Positions 45,440-55,408 of a DNA stretch of 64,000 nucleotides are shown piece by piece. Origin of the DNA: Erythrobacter rubeus. GTDB taxonomy: Bacteria; Pseudomonadota; Alphaproteobacteria; Sphingomonadales; Sphingomonadaceae. The stretch covers positions 850,457 to 914,456 of the forward strand of contig NZ_JACXLC010000001.1 in NCBI RefSeq assembly GCF_014705715.1. The letters run 5' to 3'. Numbering within the stretch: position 1 is the first letter of the stretch; every line of letters begins with the position of its first letter. The translations under genes and the position numbers were made by a program. The notes under the pieces were generated by a model. The model saw only the letters and a program-made list of their open reading frames with translations. It did no database searches and had not been told where the DNA came from.

Positions 45440-47089
45440 TCATCCACCGCCGGGTGAATGTGGACCGATTGGCCGTGCAGGGCCATCCTGCTCATCTGCC
45501 GGGAGACCAAGAGGATCGGAGATGTTGCCAACGCGGCGGTCCCATTCGATGCGATAGAGGTCAAAGCGGCGATCGTGCAGGTTCTGCACCGTCCCCTCCG
45601 CCCGGGCCCAGCTGAGGTCTGCCAAATTGACGTCGCTGATCGTCAGCGTTTCGACATTCTCACTCGCTTCAGCCGCAATCCCATCGCGAGCAAAGGGGAA
45701 GTCGCATGGGGTGAGGATGCAGCTTTGCGCATACTGGATGTCCATGTTCGCGACGTTGGGCAGGTTGCCGACATTTCCGCTCATCACGACGTAGCATTGG
45801 TTCTCGATCGCGCGGGCCTGCGCACAGTAACGGACGCGCATGTAGCCCTGTCTGCTGTCAGTGCAGAAGGGAACGAAGATAATGCGCGCGCCTTCATCAA
45901 CGAGACGGCGGGCGAGTTCGGGGAATTCGCTATCATAGCAGATGAGAACGCCGATCGGGCCACAATCGGTTGGGATGGCATCGATGCTGTCTCCACCTTT
46001 GATGTTCCACCAATAGGCTTCGTTCGGAGTGGGGTGGATCTTCTCCTGCGCATGGATCGATCCGTCACGCAGACAAACATAGGCGACGTTGTGAATGTCA
46101 CCATCGGGCATGCGCGTGGGGTGTGAGCCGCCGATGATGTTGATGTTGTAGCTGAGCGCCATTTCGGACAGGCGCTTGCGAATTCGCGGCGTGTATTTGC
46201 TCAGCAGTTCGATGGATTCGAGCGGGCTCTGCTCCTCCTCCTCGGCGCTTAGCAGCATGAGCGTGAAGAGCTCGGGGAAGACGATGAAGTCGCTTTCGTA
46301 GTCCGCCGCCACATCGACGAAATATTCGACCTGTTTCATGAACTCGTCGAAGTCGGCGACCGCGCGGGCCTGCAATTGGCAGGTAGCGATGCGGACGCTT
46401 TCCACGTCGCGCGGCAGACGGTGCTTGGGCGGCGCATCCACGTCGACATACGGATTGCGCCAGATCATGCGCACGGCATACGCCTTGGACTGCTTATCTT
46501 CGGGTAGATAGTCGGAGAGAATTCCATGTGGTTCGAAACCATTCGCCAGCTGGAAACGCAGCACAGGATCGTGGATTTTGGTGTCGATGACCTTCTGGAG
46601 ATATTCCTCCGGCGTCTCCGCGCGGTTCGTCTTGCGCCGCATCGCTTTGGCCAGACCCGGCATGCGCCCGCCGAAAACGATCCCTTTCAGATCGAGCCGT
46701 TCCGCCAGCGCGCGGCGTTCTTCATACAGCCTGCGCCCGATCCGCGTACCACGCACGCCCGGATCGACGCACATCTCGTATCCATAGAGCCAGTCGCCGG
46801 TGGGATCGTGCCGAGAACCGAAACCGTTGCCGGTTACCTCGTCCCATGAATGATCGCCGAGAGCGACATGCTCATCGAGCCGCATCGATGCGCAATAGCC
46901 GACGATCTTGCCGTCGAGCTTCGCGATGAAGCAACCATCGGCATAATTGTTGATCTGCCCGCGGATTTCGCCCTGTGTGTAGGCTGGCAGATCGGCATAG
47001 GCGCGGCGCACCAGATCGCCGATCGCGCGCACATCTTTCAGCTTGGCCTGGCGTATTTCGAGACGGGCCTTCGGGCGGGGTGCGGTCAT
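45440..47089 (-). CDS. GNAT acetyltransferase-nitrilase superfamily fusion protein
   Basis: 549 residues with two domains. Residues about 8-205 are a GNAT domain (DPGVRGTRIGRRLYEERR, the acetyl-CoA loop). Residues about 225-540 are a carbon-nitrogen hydrolase with the triad Glu (VFPELFTL), Lys (AQEKIHPT) and Cys (VLICYDSEFP). The fused layout is a recognised family, but its substrate is not known. It follows icd on the same strand after a terminator. Confidence 0.92.
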   Translation of the reverse strand: MTAPRPKARLEIRQAKLKDVRAIGDLVRRAYADLPAYTQGEIRGQINNYADGCFIAKLDGKIVGYCASMRLDEHVALGDHSWDEVTGNGFGSRHDPTGDWLYGYEMCVDPGVRGTRIGRRLYEERRALAERLDLKGIVFGGRMPGLAKAMRRKTNRAETPEEYLQKVIDTKIHDPVLRFQLANGFEPHGILSDYLPEDKQSKAYAVRMIWRNPYVDVDAPPKHRLPRDVESVRIATCQLQARAVADFDEFMKQVEYFVDVAADYESDFIVFPELFTLMLLSAEEEEQSPLESIELLSKYTPRIRKRLSEMALSYNINIIGGSHPTRMPDGDIHNVAYVCLRDGSIHAQEKIHPTPNEAYWWNIKGGDSIDAIPTDCGPIGVLICYDSEFPELARRLVDEGARIIFVPFCTDSRQGYMRVRYCAQARAIENQCYVVMSGNVGNLPNVANMDIQYAQSCILTPCDFPFARDGIAAEASENVETLTISDVNLADLSWARAEGTVQNLHDRRFDLYRIEWDRRVGNISDPLGLPADEQDGPARPIGPHSPGGG

Positions 47090-47114
47090 GTATTCTTCTG
47101 TCCCTGTCCAGATG

Positions 47115-47147
47115 AAAAGGGCGGCCCTCCCACTGGAAAAGCCGCCC
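47115..47147 (-). terminator. intrinsic terminator of icd
   Basis: On the minus strand GGGCGGC ... GCCGCCC forms a stem and is followed by TTTTC. It lies 39 bases after the icd stop and before the GNAT-nitrilase start. Confidence 0.75.
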
Positions 47148-47185
47148 CCTTGCTACGCTGTGTAGATGCGCTGGTTCCGATTAGA

Positions 47186-48406
47186 TCAGGCCCAGCTTTC
47201 CATCTCTTTTTCGAGATTGGTGACGATCGATTCGAAGAACTGCTCGGTCGTTTGCCAATTCTGGCCGGGTCCGATGAGGAGCGCGAGGTCCTTGGTCATC
47301 TGGCCCTTCTCGACGGTCTCGATGCAGACCCGCTCAAGCGTTTCGGCGAATTTCACGACGTCAGGCGTGCCATCGAATTTGCCGCGATACATCAGGCCGC
47401 GCGTCCAAGCGAAGATTGATGCGATCGGGTTGGTCGAGGTTGCCTTGCCCTGCTGGTGCTGGCGATAGTGGCGGGTGACGGTGCCGTGTGCGGCTTCCGC
47501 TTCGACGGTCTTGCCATCGGGCGTCATAAGGACGGAGGTCATCAGGCCGAGCGAGCCAAAGCCCTGCGCGACGGTGTCAGACTGAACATCGCCATCATAA
47601 TTCTTGCAGGCCCAGACGAACTTGCCGCTCCATTTCAGTGCAGATGCGACCATGTCGTCAATCAGGCGGTGTTCGTAGGTGATGCCTGCCTCGGCGAATT
47701 TATCCTTGAATTCGCTGTCGAACACTTCCTGGAACAGATCCTTGAAGCGGCCATCATAGGCTTTCATGATCGTGTTCTTGGTCGAAAGGTATACGGGCCA
47801 CTTGCGGTCGAGGCCGTAATTCATCGAGGCCCGCGCGAAGTCGCGGATGGAGTCGTCCAGGTTGTACATCGACATTGCGATGCCAGCGGACGGGAAGTCG
47901 AACACATTGAGGTCGATCTCGGTCCCGTCATCGCCCTGATACACCATCCGGAGCTTGCCGGGGCCAGGGATCAGGGTATCGGTGGCGCGGTATTGATCGC
48001 CGAACGCGTGACGACCCACGACGATCGGGTCAGTCCAACCGGGGACCAGACGTGGGACATTCTCGATTACGATCGGCTCGCGGAAGACCACGCCGCCAAG
48101 TATGTTGCGGATCGTGCCATTCGGCGACTTCCACATCTTCTTCAGGTCGAATTCTTCTACGCGTGCTTCGTCGGGTGTGATCGTTGCGCATTTGACGCCC
48201 ACGCCGTGTTCCTTGATCGCATTGGCCGCATCGACCGTAATCTGATCATCCGTTTCGTCGCGTTTCTCGATCGAGAGATCGTAGTACTTCAGATCGATAT
48301 CGAGATAGGGGAGTATCAAGCGCTCACGGATCCATTGCCAGATGATCTTGGTCATCTCGTCGCCGTCAAGCTCGACAACGGGGTTTGCTACTTTGATTTT
48401 TTGCAT
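47186..48406 (-). CDS. icd: isocitrate dehydrogenase (NADP+), eukaryote-like class
   Basis: Oxidative decarboxylation of isocitrate to 2-oxoglutarate. 406 residues. The N-terminus [20 protein letters not shown] and the segments [34 protein letters not shown] and [12 protein letters not shown] are those of the NADP-dependent IDH class shared with eukaryotes (type II), not of E. coli-type Icd. It is separate from the mdh-sucDA operon but in the same pathway. Confidence 0.96.
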   Translation of the reverse strand: MQKIKVANPVVELDGDEMTKIIWQWIRERLILPYLDIDLKYYDLSIEKRDETDDQITVDAANAIKEHGVGVKCATITPDEARVEEFDLKKMWKSPNGTIRNILGGVVFREPIVIENVPRLVPGWTDPIVVGRHAFGDQYRATDTLIPGPGKLRMVYQGDDGTEIDLNVFDFPSAGIAMSMYNLDDSIRDFARASMNYGLDRKWPVYLSTKNTIMKAYDGRFKDLFQEVFDSEFKDKFAEAGITYEHRLIDDMVASALKWSGKFVWACKNYDGDVQSDTVAQGFGSLGLMTSVLMTPDGKTVEAEAAHGTVTRHYRQHQQGKATSTNPIASIFAWTRGLMYRGKFDGTPDVVKFAETLERVCIETVEKGQMTKDLALLIGPGQNWQTTEQFFESIVTNLEKEMESWA

Positions 48407-48565
48407 GGCTAGCGCCTCATCCCTTCTGGACTTGGTGTGTTCGATCGGATGTCTGATTGATCCTTCCCGCGCGCTCTAGCAGAGGTGGGCTGGCATTCAA
48501 GATAGACATGCACTCGGGATCGAATCGGCGCGTCTGACCTTATGGCCGTGGTTTCGCAGGCAGCG

Positions 48566-49261
48566 TCAGAAGGGAAGCAGTTCTTCGATAAGCGCAGGCG
48601 GCGTTTCGAGCGCGATGCTCTCCTTTCGCGCAATGAAGGGCGTTTCGTGCACATGCAGACCGTCCAGCGCGCAATCGAGCATGAACTGCGCAAGGTCCGC
48701 CCGGCGCGTGCGAAGTTTCCCAGCCGGCAAGTCTTCAAGGGACACTTCGAAATCTCCTGTCTGCACGCGATTAAGGAGCCAGCCGGGGCGTACGGCCGTC
48801 CATTCAATATCGTCGCAGACCCTGAGCACGCGCTCCATCTCGCCCATCTGGCGGAAAATCCGGTCGAGTGGCGCGGTGGCGGCCTTGAACCACAGCGGGA
48901 CGGTTGCATCAGGATCGGCAAAAGCCGCCGAAATGGTGACAAGCCGAGTCACGCCGGCCGCGCGCATCGCTTTGACCATCTGCACTGCGCCTTCGGTATA
49001 AAGTGCAGGCGGATTGATGAGCGTTTGCGGATCACGCCCGAGCCCGACTGCGGAGATTACGCAGTCGATACCGTCCATCAACGATGCGAGGCGGCCCTCG
49101 ATCAAGTCGCCTTCGCGTTGCTCGAACCTCTTGTGATCGCAGAAATTTGTGGGCCATTCACGTTCCGCACCGCGCACCGAGTGTCCGCGTTCGAGGGCCT
49201 GGTCGAGGACATGCCGACCGGTATCACCGGTTGCGCCAAATAATAGGATTTTCTTGGTCAT
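48566..49261 (-). CDS. NAD(P)-binding protein, atypical SDR (NmrA-like)
   Basis: 231 residues. The N-terminal Rossmann loop GATGDTGR (residues 9-16) is the atypical SDR form. The usual Tyr-x3-Lys pair is not evident, as in NmrA or complex-assembly-factor-like proteins. VTRLVTISAAFADPD and WTAVRPGWLLN fit this group. Substrate unknown. It is the last chromosomal gene before the integrated element. Confidence 0.83.
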   Translation of the reverse strand: MTKKILLFGATGDTGRHVLDQALERGHSVRGAEREWPTNFCDHKRFEQREGDLIEGRLASLMDGIDCVISAVGLGRDPQTLINPPALYTEGAVQMVKAMRAAGVTRLVTISAAFADPDATVPLWFKAATAPLDRIFRQMGEMERVLRVCDDIEWTAVRPGWLLNRVQTGDFEVSLEDLPAGKLRTRRADLAQFMLDCALDGLHVHETPFIARKESIALETPPALIEELLPF

Positions 49262-49317
49262 GCGAGCCCAACGGACGACACCCGCCGAAGTGCCTGAAGC
49301 GGACTTGAATTATGCGG

Positions 49318-49348
49318 AAAAAAAGAAAGGCGCCGTACCCGCGGCGCC
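49318..49348 (-). terminator. intrinsic terminator of the disrupted tRNA gene
   Basis: On the minus strand GGCGCCG-CGGGTA-CGGCGCC is followed by TTTCTTTTTTT. It stands 18 bases after the tRNA CCA end and would have ended the tRNA transcript. Confidence 0.85.
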
Positions 49349-49365
49349 TGTTCTAGCTGGTTCGA

Positions 49366-49389
49366 TGGTGGGCGTAGGAAGAGTTGAAC
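49366..49389 (-). other. tRNA 3' end remnant, probable attachment site
   Basis: On the minus strand the sequence reads GTTCAACTCTTCC-TACGCCC-A-CCA: T-loop with the invariant TTCAA pattern, 3' T-stem, acceptor strand, discriminator A and CCA. The matching 5' T-stem (GGAAG) is not kept upstream (GAGAG stands there), and no anticodon arm follows. This is what remains at the distal border when an element integrates into a tRNA 3' end; the restored tRNA should lie past the right edge. Confidence 0.7.
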
Positions 49390-49684
49390 TCTCTCGGGGG
49401 TTGAATTTGTCGCTAGAAAACAAAGGCTTGCATTGGCTGGCTGTAATGAGTGTGATAGCGCGCTGTAATAGCCCGGTCAACAACGCGTGGGGATAAGCGC
49501 AAGTAGGCCCTTCATTCTGGGCCCAATGCCGATGGTTGCTGTTAAGAAATAGCGGGCGAGGAACCCGGGCTTGGCCAGGATAGAGTACACCGGGTTGCGG
49601 TTGCTCCACCTGAAAACAGAGTAACCAGTCGGACAAAAGCCCCTGCGCGATGGAAAAATGCCGGAGACGGTCTAGATATAAGCT
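49390..49684. other. non-coding left end of the element
   Basis: About 295 bases between the attachment site and the PIN-like gene. ORFs here lack ribosome sites. It should hold the element-side arm of the attachment site and the promoter of the following gene; no clear repeat or promoter boxes were recognised. Confidence 0.4.
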
Positions 49685-50983
49685 ATGAAGCGCTGCCTTA
49701 TTCTCATTGACATAAACGTGTGCGGATATTTTCAGCGCATGGATCAAATCGACTGGCTAAAGCTAACCGGCTACGACGAATGCACGGTCGTAATTGCTCC
49801 GGTGCTGCTTCGCGAGCTGGAGCGGAAGAAGATCAATGCTAGCTCTCGCAAGTTTAAGCAGCGCTGCGACAAGACCATCAAATTCCTGTCTGCGAAAATG
49901 GAGGAAAGCGATCCCATCCCGCTTAGGCAGTCTGTAGCCCTTATGTTCCGCGATCAAGAGCCTCTGCTGGACTTTAGTGAACACAGGCTCTCTGAGGCTG
50001 TCGATGACGACCATTACATTGCGAGCGGAATTGAGCTTGAAAGCGAAACTGGGAAACAGGTCTTTATCGCGTCAGGTGATACCGGCTTGAAAATGAAGCT
50101 CCGGTCACGCTCCATAGACATTTTAGAACTTCCCAATGAGTTGCGGCTACCCGAGGAACCAGATGATGATGAAAAGGCTAGGCGTGCGGACAAGGCTGAG
50201 TTGGAAAGGCTTCGCAACTCGCTCCCTACGCTTTCCTTAGGTGGGCTAGGGGATAAACCTGTCGCGATAAGTGTATTTCGCGAGATCATACCCGACACTC
50301 TGCCAACTAATGAGGAGATGCTCAAATACCCGCCAAGAAAAGCGCAAACTGATTTCGTTACTGATGAAAGCTTGCGAGGATTAGTAGCCTATTCGAACCT
50401 TATAAACGAAAAGTCAGCAGAACGATGGAATATGCGCCGTGAGAAATATGAAAGCGCATACGAAACTTGGCTGGATCAGCATAAAGCCTGGCTGGCTCGC
50501 ATAAGAAAGATCGAAAGTTTGCGCCTCGCGTTGACAAACGAGGGTTGCTCTATCGCAACTGACGTCGATGTGCATATGTTTGCTCCGCCGGGCATCCGGT
50601 TCTTAGATAGGGACAATGTGCCGGTAGCCCCAGAGCTACCTGATCCCCCTGACTCAAAACGACAAATTTACGATCCCCTAGATTATATCCATAACCTGAC
50701 TTCGCCGCGTATTTCATATGATCAAGAAACCGCTTACGCGGATGACAACGGTAAAGGAGCGATTTTATCAGTTCCTAGCGTAAAGCCAGGCATGACCCGT
50801 GACCTGCCAGAGATATTCATTGAGATCGAAGATGACGCGTTGATCGGGCAGCCCATTCAATTCGCCACGAGTATCAGCTGTGTCGAACGAGAGCCCCAAG
50901 AGGCGAGAATTGAAGTCAGAATTGATGATGGCGGGATCATGCCTCGAAAACGAATACGGTCCGCGCGCGAGATAGGTGAGTGA
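49685..50983 (+). CDS. PIN-like domain protein with long C-terminal extension
   Basis: 432 residues. The first 150 resemble a PIN ribonuclease fold: CLILIDINV (Asp9), VLLRELERKK (Glu44), DDDHYIASGIELE (Asp108/109) and FIASGDTGLKMKL (Asp132), which together give the usual acidic metal-binding set. The remaining 280 residues have no motif I recognise; a coiled part near 210-270 is followed by a beta-rich end. It is AT-richer than the chromosome. As the first gene at the element border it looks like cargo, possibly a defence or abortive-infection nuclease, but this is inference. Confidence 0.65.
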   Translation: MKRCLILIDINVCGYFQRMDQIDWLKLTGYDECTVVIAPVLLRELERKKINASSRKFKQRCDKTIKFLSAKMEESDPIPLRQSVALMFRDQEPLLDFSEHRLSEAVDDDHYIASGIELESETGKQVFIASGDTGLKMKLRSRSIDILELPNELRLPEEPDDDEKARRADKAELERLRNSLPTLSLGGLGDKPVAISVFREIIPDTLPTNEEMLKYPPRKAQTDFVTDESLRGLVAYSNLINEKSAERWNMRREKYESAYETWLDQHKAWLARIRKIESLRLALTNEGCSIATDVDVHMFAPPGIRFLDRDNVPVAPELPDPPDSKRQIYDPLDYIHNLTSPRISYDQETAYADDNGKGAILSVPSVKPGMTRDLPEIFIEIEDDALIGQPIQFATSISCVEREPQEARIEVRIDDGGIMPRKRIRSAREIGE

Positions 50984-51019
50984 GTGACGATAGCGAAGAA
51001 AATTCCCCGCTATCGTCAC
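50984..51019. terminator. hairpin between convergent genes
   Basis: A perfect 12-base inverted repeat, GTGACGATAGCG and CGCTATCGTCAC, separated by 12 bases. It begins at the first base after the PIN-like stop and ends six bases before the stop of the convergent phage-type gene. It has no T-run, but its position suggests a bidirectional terminator. Confidence 0.65.
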
Positions 51020-51024
51020 CTGCA

Positions 51025-54000
51025 TTATTCGTCCCACGACTCACGCAGCGCTGTGATGAATGGCGCTACGTAGGGGAGGTTGCTTCCCGGAAGCGACCGG
51101 ATGAGCTTATGCGGATCGCCGCCAATCGTCCCGCCGAATAGATCATCAGCTAGCCCGGCTCCGGGAGCTACAACGCCTCCAAAGAGCCGGTCGGCCCGTT
51201 TGCCGCGAACACCATAGCTGTCGCTCAGGCTCTCTCCCAAATCCCCGCCATAGTTCGACGCGAAGCTTACGCCTAAGTCCATGATGTCGCCGGAGAGACC
51301 GGCGGTGGAGGCGTAGTTAAGCGTGGCGCGGGTCAGCGCCAGCGGCTTGAGGTTGTTCTCCAGGTACTTCTCCCTACGATCCTCAGACATACCGGCCGTC
51401 TTGAGGCCTACGCGGGTCATGTGGATCGGCAGAGCGAAGCTCATGGCAGCCATCAGGTACATGAAGGATTTCATGGCCCCGTAGTTGCGCATGTTTCGAC
51501 CCCACTGTTTTTCAACAGCGGTGATCGAGAAGGTACGGAACTGGAAAAGCATCTTTAGGAAGCCGTTGTGCGCCCACTTCCCGGTCTCCCCGGTGAAGGT
51601 CCTTTGGATGATCTGGGCAGAACCGCGCTCGACTGCCTGGGCCAGTTCGTTGACCTTGTCGGGGGTCAGCGCCTCGCCTTTGAACAGGTCGAGCTTAGTG
51701 ACGCGGCCCTTGCTGTCGAACTCCGCGATCTTGTCCATGTCCTTTCGGAGAGCATCCCGGATCGCGGGAGTGATCCCGATGTCATCCAGGGCTGTATCAT
51801 CGGCCCCGCTCTTGGCGTACTTGACGGCTCGGCGGAGAACCTCCTCGGACATCATCCGGGTCTGCGCAGCCATAATCATCCGGTGCCCGGATAGGATCAT
51901 GTTGGCATGTGCCCCGCCGCGCACGGCGCGCGTCAGGACGCCCATGTCGCTGCCGTTGTACAGCTCGACATCGTTGTCGCGTACATCGAACATGCGGGTC
52001 ATCCAGTAGTCGTCCATACCCACGCCGCCACCCATCTGGTCGATGCTGCGAAGCAGGTCGTTAGGAGCCGTGTGGCCCATGGCGATCTCCCGGACCTCTT
52101 TCATCATACGGGGCATCTCTTTGATGCTGCGGAAAGCAGCCTGGACGCCCAAGGCCGGGATGGCGTTGCCGAACTCGGCGAACTGGGTGAAGGCCATGCC
52201 ACCGAGGCGCGAGGCGCTCGTGGCGAGCCGGATGTTCTCCATCCAATTCCAGTTGGCCTCACCGAACGGGGTGTTGAGGAACTCCGCTGCGATCTGATCG
52301 AAAGCAGCGACATCCTTAGGAGAGGCTCCCGAGGCGATCATGGACTTCTTGAGGACATCCAGGCCCTTCTTGCCCATTACGCCGTACTGCGCGAGAGCAA
52401 CCTCGCCGGAGACCCGGCGGGCGTACGAGCGGTACAGGGCAGGGACGTCAGTGACGAACAGGTCCATAAGTTTGGTCCCGTCCCCGATCTCCTCATCCAG
52501 GTCCAGGCGGAGACGCCGCTTGGTATGCCCTGCGCCGCCCCGGCTGAACTTGCCCATGATCTTGTCGATCTCGGCAGGGTCCATGCTCATGGCTTCTAGG
52601 GCATCCCGGACGATCTGCCCGGCCTCCGGGGAGTGGAGGTTGAAGGGCACCTGGTACATACCGTTGGCAGCGTCGATGCTGCGCTCCAGGTAACGGGCTG
52701 CGAGGCGGTCTGAGAACGCACTGTCGAACCCTTCGATCTCTTGGAACTGACGAGCCAGCACTGTGCGTACTGCGCCCATCTGGTCTGCCGAGAGGGCACG
52801 AACCTTACGGGGGTCTAGGCGGTGAGGCACGTAGCCCACACTGTTGTCTCCGAGCCGTGCGTTACCGATGGTACCGGCGCGCTGCTGCTCTATCCGCATT
52901 TTCTCCATACCGGCCTGAAACAGGTCGGCGGCTTCCACCACGAAGGGGTTGCGATCAAAGGTAGTGCCTGCGGCCTTGCCGTTGCGGCGCTCGATCTCGG
53001 TGAACACCCGGCGATTGAACTGGTTGCGAGCTGAGCCATCCCAGAAGTCCCTGACCACACCGATATTCTCGCGCTTGCGGAACTGGTGAGCCAGATTGTC
53101 GAACCCGTGGAACTGCTCGTTGTACACGCGCTCCCGCATGAACTGCGAGATGGCTGCCGTACGCTGCCGCCCACCGGCACCCTGCGGGTTCTCCAGGAGG
53201 GTGACACCGACGGCTCTAGCTACCGGGCTATCGGAGAGGAGCAGCCGGGTACTTGTGGCCTCCAGGTCTACGCCTGCGAGGATCGTTTTGAGGGCGGCCT
53301 TGTTCACTGGGTTGGCGTCGTCGATCCGAGTTGCCCGTGCGATGGTCTCTTCGACCAAGGCACGTTCGGTTTCATCGGCCACACCGGCCAGGTCGCCACT
53401 CTCTGCCACGCGGGCCTGGAAGTCATCCGACTGGGTCAGCAGCTCTTCGGCTACGCCAAGGCGCTGGCTCTCTGGGATGTCTGCCAGGGCATAGTCCAGG
53501 ACTTCCATGTGCTGATCCCGGATGCGGGAGTTGAGCGCCTCGGTCACCTGCTCGGGGCTGGCACCTTCGCCAAGCTCTAGCTCGACCTGCTCTCGCATCT
53601 CTGCGGAGTAGCGTTCCCGAGCTGCGCGGGCTTGAGCGATCTGCTCAGATACGATCCCGTCGCGGCCTAAGCGATTGGAGGCTGCACCGGCTGCCCATCC
53701 AATCCCGGCACCCGTGAGGGCAGACAGGAGGTACTCGGAGGGGTCAACGTAGTCGCCTGTTGCATCGAGCCCGGCAGTCACCGCAAGGTTACCTACCGCG
53801 CCTTCTCCGGCGGCGGAGGCGAGGGATGCGCCAGGACGCCCCGCTACTGCGAGCGCTCGGCTACCGACACCTGCTAATTGCGCGGCTTTGCCGACGCCGA
53901 GGCCAGCGGCCCATCCAAGAGGATCGAGGATGCCGGTGCCGATCAGGAGGGCGGTGGGCGATGCGGCACTGCCTATCACCTTCTCGCGCTCTCGCTGCTC

Positions 54001-54900
54001 GTCGATCTGCTGATGGATTTGTGTAAGCTCCTCAGAGCTGTTCGCGTCCCGAAGCATTGCGACCTCACGGTCATTCTGGGCGTAGCTCTCGATGTCCTGC
54101 CAGTTCTTTAGGTAGAACGAGTGGAACTCGGGGTCGCCCTCAATCGACTGCTCGCTGAGAGCATCCACGACTTCGCCCGCAAGGGTTTCGGCCATGCCTG
54201 CCTTGAAGCGATCCCAGGCGGTGATTGCCTCTTCCTCTGCCACAGCCTGCTCAGTCGCATCGCGCATTTGTAGCTCGGCACCCGCAGCCGCTTCGTTGAC
54301 CGGCGCGAGGGTCATACCCTCTGTGAGCTTTAGGCTTACCAGCTCTGATACGCTGGGCTTCTTCGGTCGTGGTCGCCGCTTGATCTCACGCAGCTCGGCC
54401 TCAACATCGCCGAACAGCTCACCGGGTGTGCTACCGAGCATCTCGGAGACGGTTGGAACCTTCGGGCGCGGTACGACGGAGTTGCGGGGAGACGCTGGCG
54501 AGACCTCGCCCCCGAGAACACGGGAGCGGTAGGCCTCGTTTATGCGTCCCCAGCGCTTTCGGTCGGGACCGCCGTGGTACTCACCTACGGCAGCCTCCCA
54601 ACTGTTGTCGTTGCGATCCATGCTTTCTTTGAGGTGGAGGGCAGCGACACGCGCTGCGCTCTCCGGGTTTGCGTAAGCATCCACCCCGTACTTATCGAGG
54701 AACAGCTTTCGCGTCTGCGGCATGATCTGATAGACCGTGCGAGCGCCAACCGGGGAAACCTGGTTAGCGTTAGACCGTTCGCCTTTGGTGCGGATCGCGT
54801 TCATGCCCCCCACCGGGAGACCCATCTCGCGCTCCAGCTCGGCCTCGATCTGGTCGTACATGGGGTCCTTGTAGGAAAGGCCCCGGTTAGAGTTACTCAT
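51025..54900 (-). CDS. phage-type internal virion protein with lytic transglycosylase domain
   Basis: 1,291 residues. The N-terminal 130 residues form a SLT/transglycosylase domain: the catalytic-type glutamate Glu41 in TKGERSNANQVSPVGA, then YQIMP and VGEYHGG. A long helical middle follows, with an Ala/Gly-rich hydrophobic stretch near 310-380. The C-terminal part contains further hydrophobic patches and ends in DPHKLIRSLPGSNLPYV. Size and layout recall podovirus internal/ejection proteins (T7 gp16-like), which breach the cell wall during DNA entry. The ATG overlaps the previous stop by eight bases. It is the last gene of the element's operon. Confidence 0.75.
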   Translation of the reverse strand: MSNSNRGLSYKDPMYDQIEAELEREMGLPVGGMNAIRTKGERSNANQVSPVGARTVYQIMPQTRKLFLDKYGVDAYANPESAARVAALHLKESMDRNDNSWEAAVGEYHGGPDRKRWGRINEAYRSRVLGGEVSPASPRNSVVPRPKVPTVSEMLGSTPGELFGDVEAELREIKRRPRPKKPSVSELVSLKLTEGMTLAPVNEAAAGAELQMRDATEQAVAEEEAITAWDRFKAGMAETLAGEVVDALSEQSIEGDPEFHSFYLKNWQDIESYAQNDREVAMLRDANSSEELTQIHQQIDEQREREKVIGSAASPTALLIGTGILDPLGWAAGLGVGKAAQLAGVGSRALAVAGRPGASLASAAGEGAVGNLAVTAGLDATGDYVDPSEYLLSALTGAGIGWAAGAASNRLGRDGIVSEQIAQARAARERYSAEMREQVELELGEGASPEQVTEALNSRIRDQHMEVLDYALADIPESQRLGVAEELLTQSDDFQARVAESGDLAGVADETERALVEETIARATRIDDANPVNKAALKTILAGVDLEATSTRLLLSDSPVARAVGVTLLENPQGAGGRQRTAAISQFMRERVYNEQFHGFDNLAHQFRKRENIGVVRDFWDGSARNQFNRRVFTEIERRNGKAAGTTFDRNPFVVEAADLFQAGMEKMRIEQQRAGTIGNARLGDNSVGYVPHRLDPRKVRALSADQMGAVRTVLARQFQEIEGFDSAFSDRLAARYLERSIDAANGMYQVPFNLHSPEAGQIVRDALEAMSMDPAEIDKIMGKFSRGGAGHTKRRLRLDLDEEIGDGTKLMDLFVTDVPALYRSYARRVSGEVALAQYGVMGKKGLDVLKKSMIASGASPKDVAAFDQIAAEFLNTPFGEANWNWMENIRLATSASRLGGMAFTQFAEFGNAIPALGVQAAFRSIKEMPRMMKEVREIAMGHTAPNDLLRSIDQMGGGVGMDDYWMTRMFDVRDNDVELYNGSDMGVLTRAVRGGAHANMILSGHRMIMAAQTRMMSEEVLRRAVKYAKSGADDTALDDIGITPAIRDALRKDMDKIAEFDSKGRVTKLDLFKGEALTPDKVNELAQAVERGSAQIIQRTFTGETGKWAHNGFLKMLFQFRTFSITAVEKQWGRNMRNYGAMKSFMYLMAAMSFALPIHMTRVGLKTAGMSEDRREKYLENNLKPLALTRATLNYASTAGLSGDIMDLGVSFASNYGGDLGESLSDSYGVRGKRADRLFGGVVAPGAGLADDLFGGTIGGDPHKLIRSLPGSNLPYVAPFITALRESWDE

Positions 54901-55408
54901 GTGATCCTTGTGTTTTCGTGTTCTGAGCTTCGGAGGCAGCCGCGTTCGATTGAAAGCCGGTCGGTCCCCAGCCGTCGCGGTCTGGAGTGCTCGGTGCGGA
55001 CGGTTCCGCAGGGGCAGGGGCTTCGCCGGGGAGCATTTCGGTATAGCCCGCGTCTCCGGTTTCGTTAGAGAGCTGGGCCAAGTCGGCAGCGACCGTCGGT
55101 GCGATGCTGTCTAAATGAGCTTGATCGCCCGAACTCATGTAGTTCGTGAGGGCGACGTTATAGCGCGCGACAGTCGGTATGTCCGACCGAGCAACAAGGG
55201 TTTCGATCCTCTGGAGCGGCCCGCGAAGGGAGGGCCGGGTGCTTAGTAGCTTGGCGAAGCTGCGCTGATAGGCCTTGCCCTCAGGTGTACCCATCCGGAT
55301 CAATGTTGCGGCGGTATCGGTAACCTCTCGCGTATCGATCCCACGGCCCCGAATCTCTAAGAGCGCGGCGGCAGCGGTTGCGCGCTCTCGTTTCGTTAAT
55401 TGGCTCAT
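54893..55408 (-). CDS. small phage-operon protein
   Basis: 171 residues from ATG 55408 (MSQLTKRERATAAAALLEIR). The first 110 residues are helical and charged; the last 60 are Pro/Ala/Ser-rich and probably disordered (GEAPAPAEPSAPSTPDRDG). Start and stop overlap both neighbours (ATGA upstream, eight bases downstream), so it is translated with the 1,291-residue protein and may be its partner. No family recognised; a structural or chaperone role is inference. Confidence 0.65.
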   Translation of the reverse strand: MSQLTKRERATAAAALLEIRGRGIDTREVTDTAATLIRMGTPEGKAYQRSFAKLLSTRPSLRGPLQRIETLVARSDIPTVARYNVALTNYMSSGDQAHLDSIAPTVAADLAQLSNETGDAGYTEMLPGEAPAPAEPSAPSTPDRDGWGPTGFQSNAAASEAQNTKTQGSHE

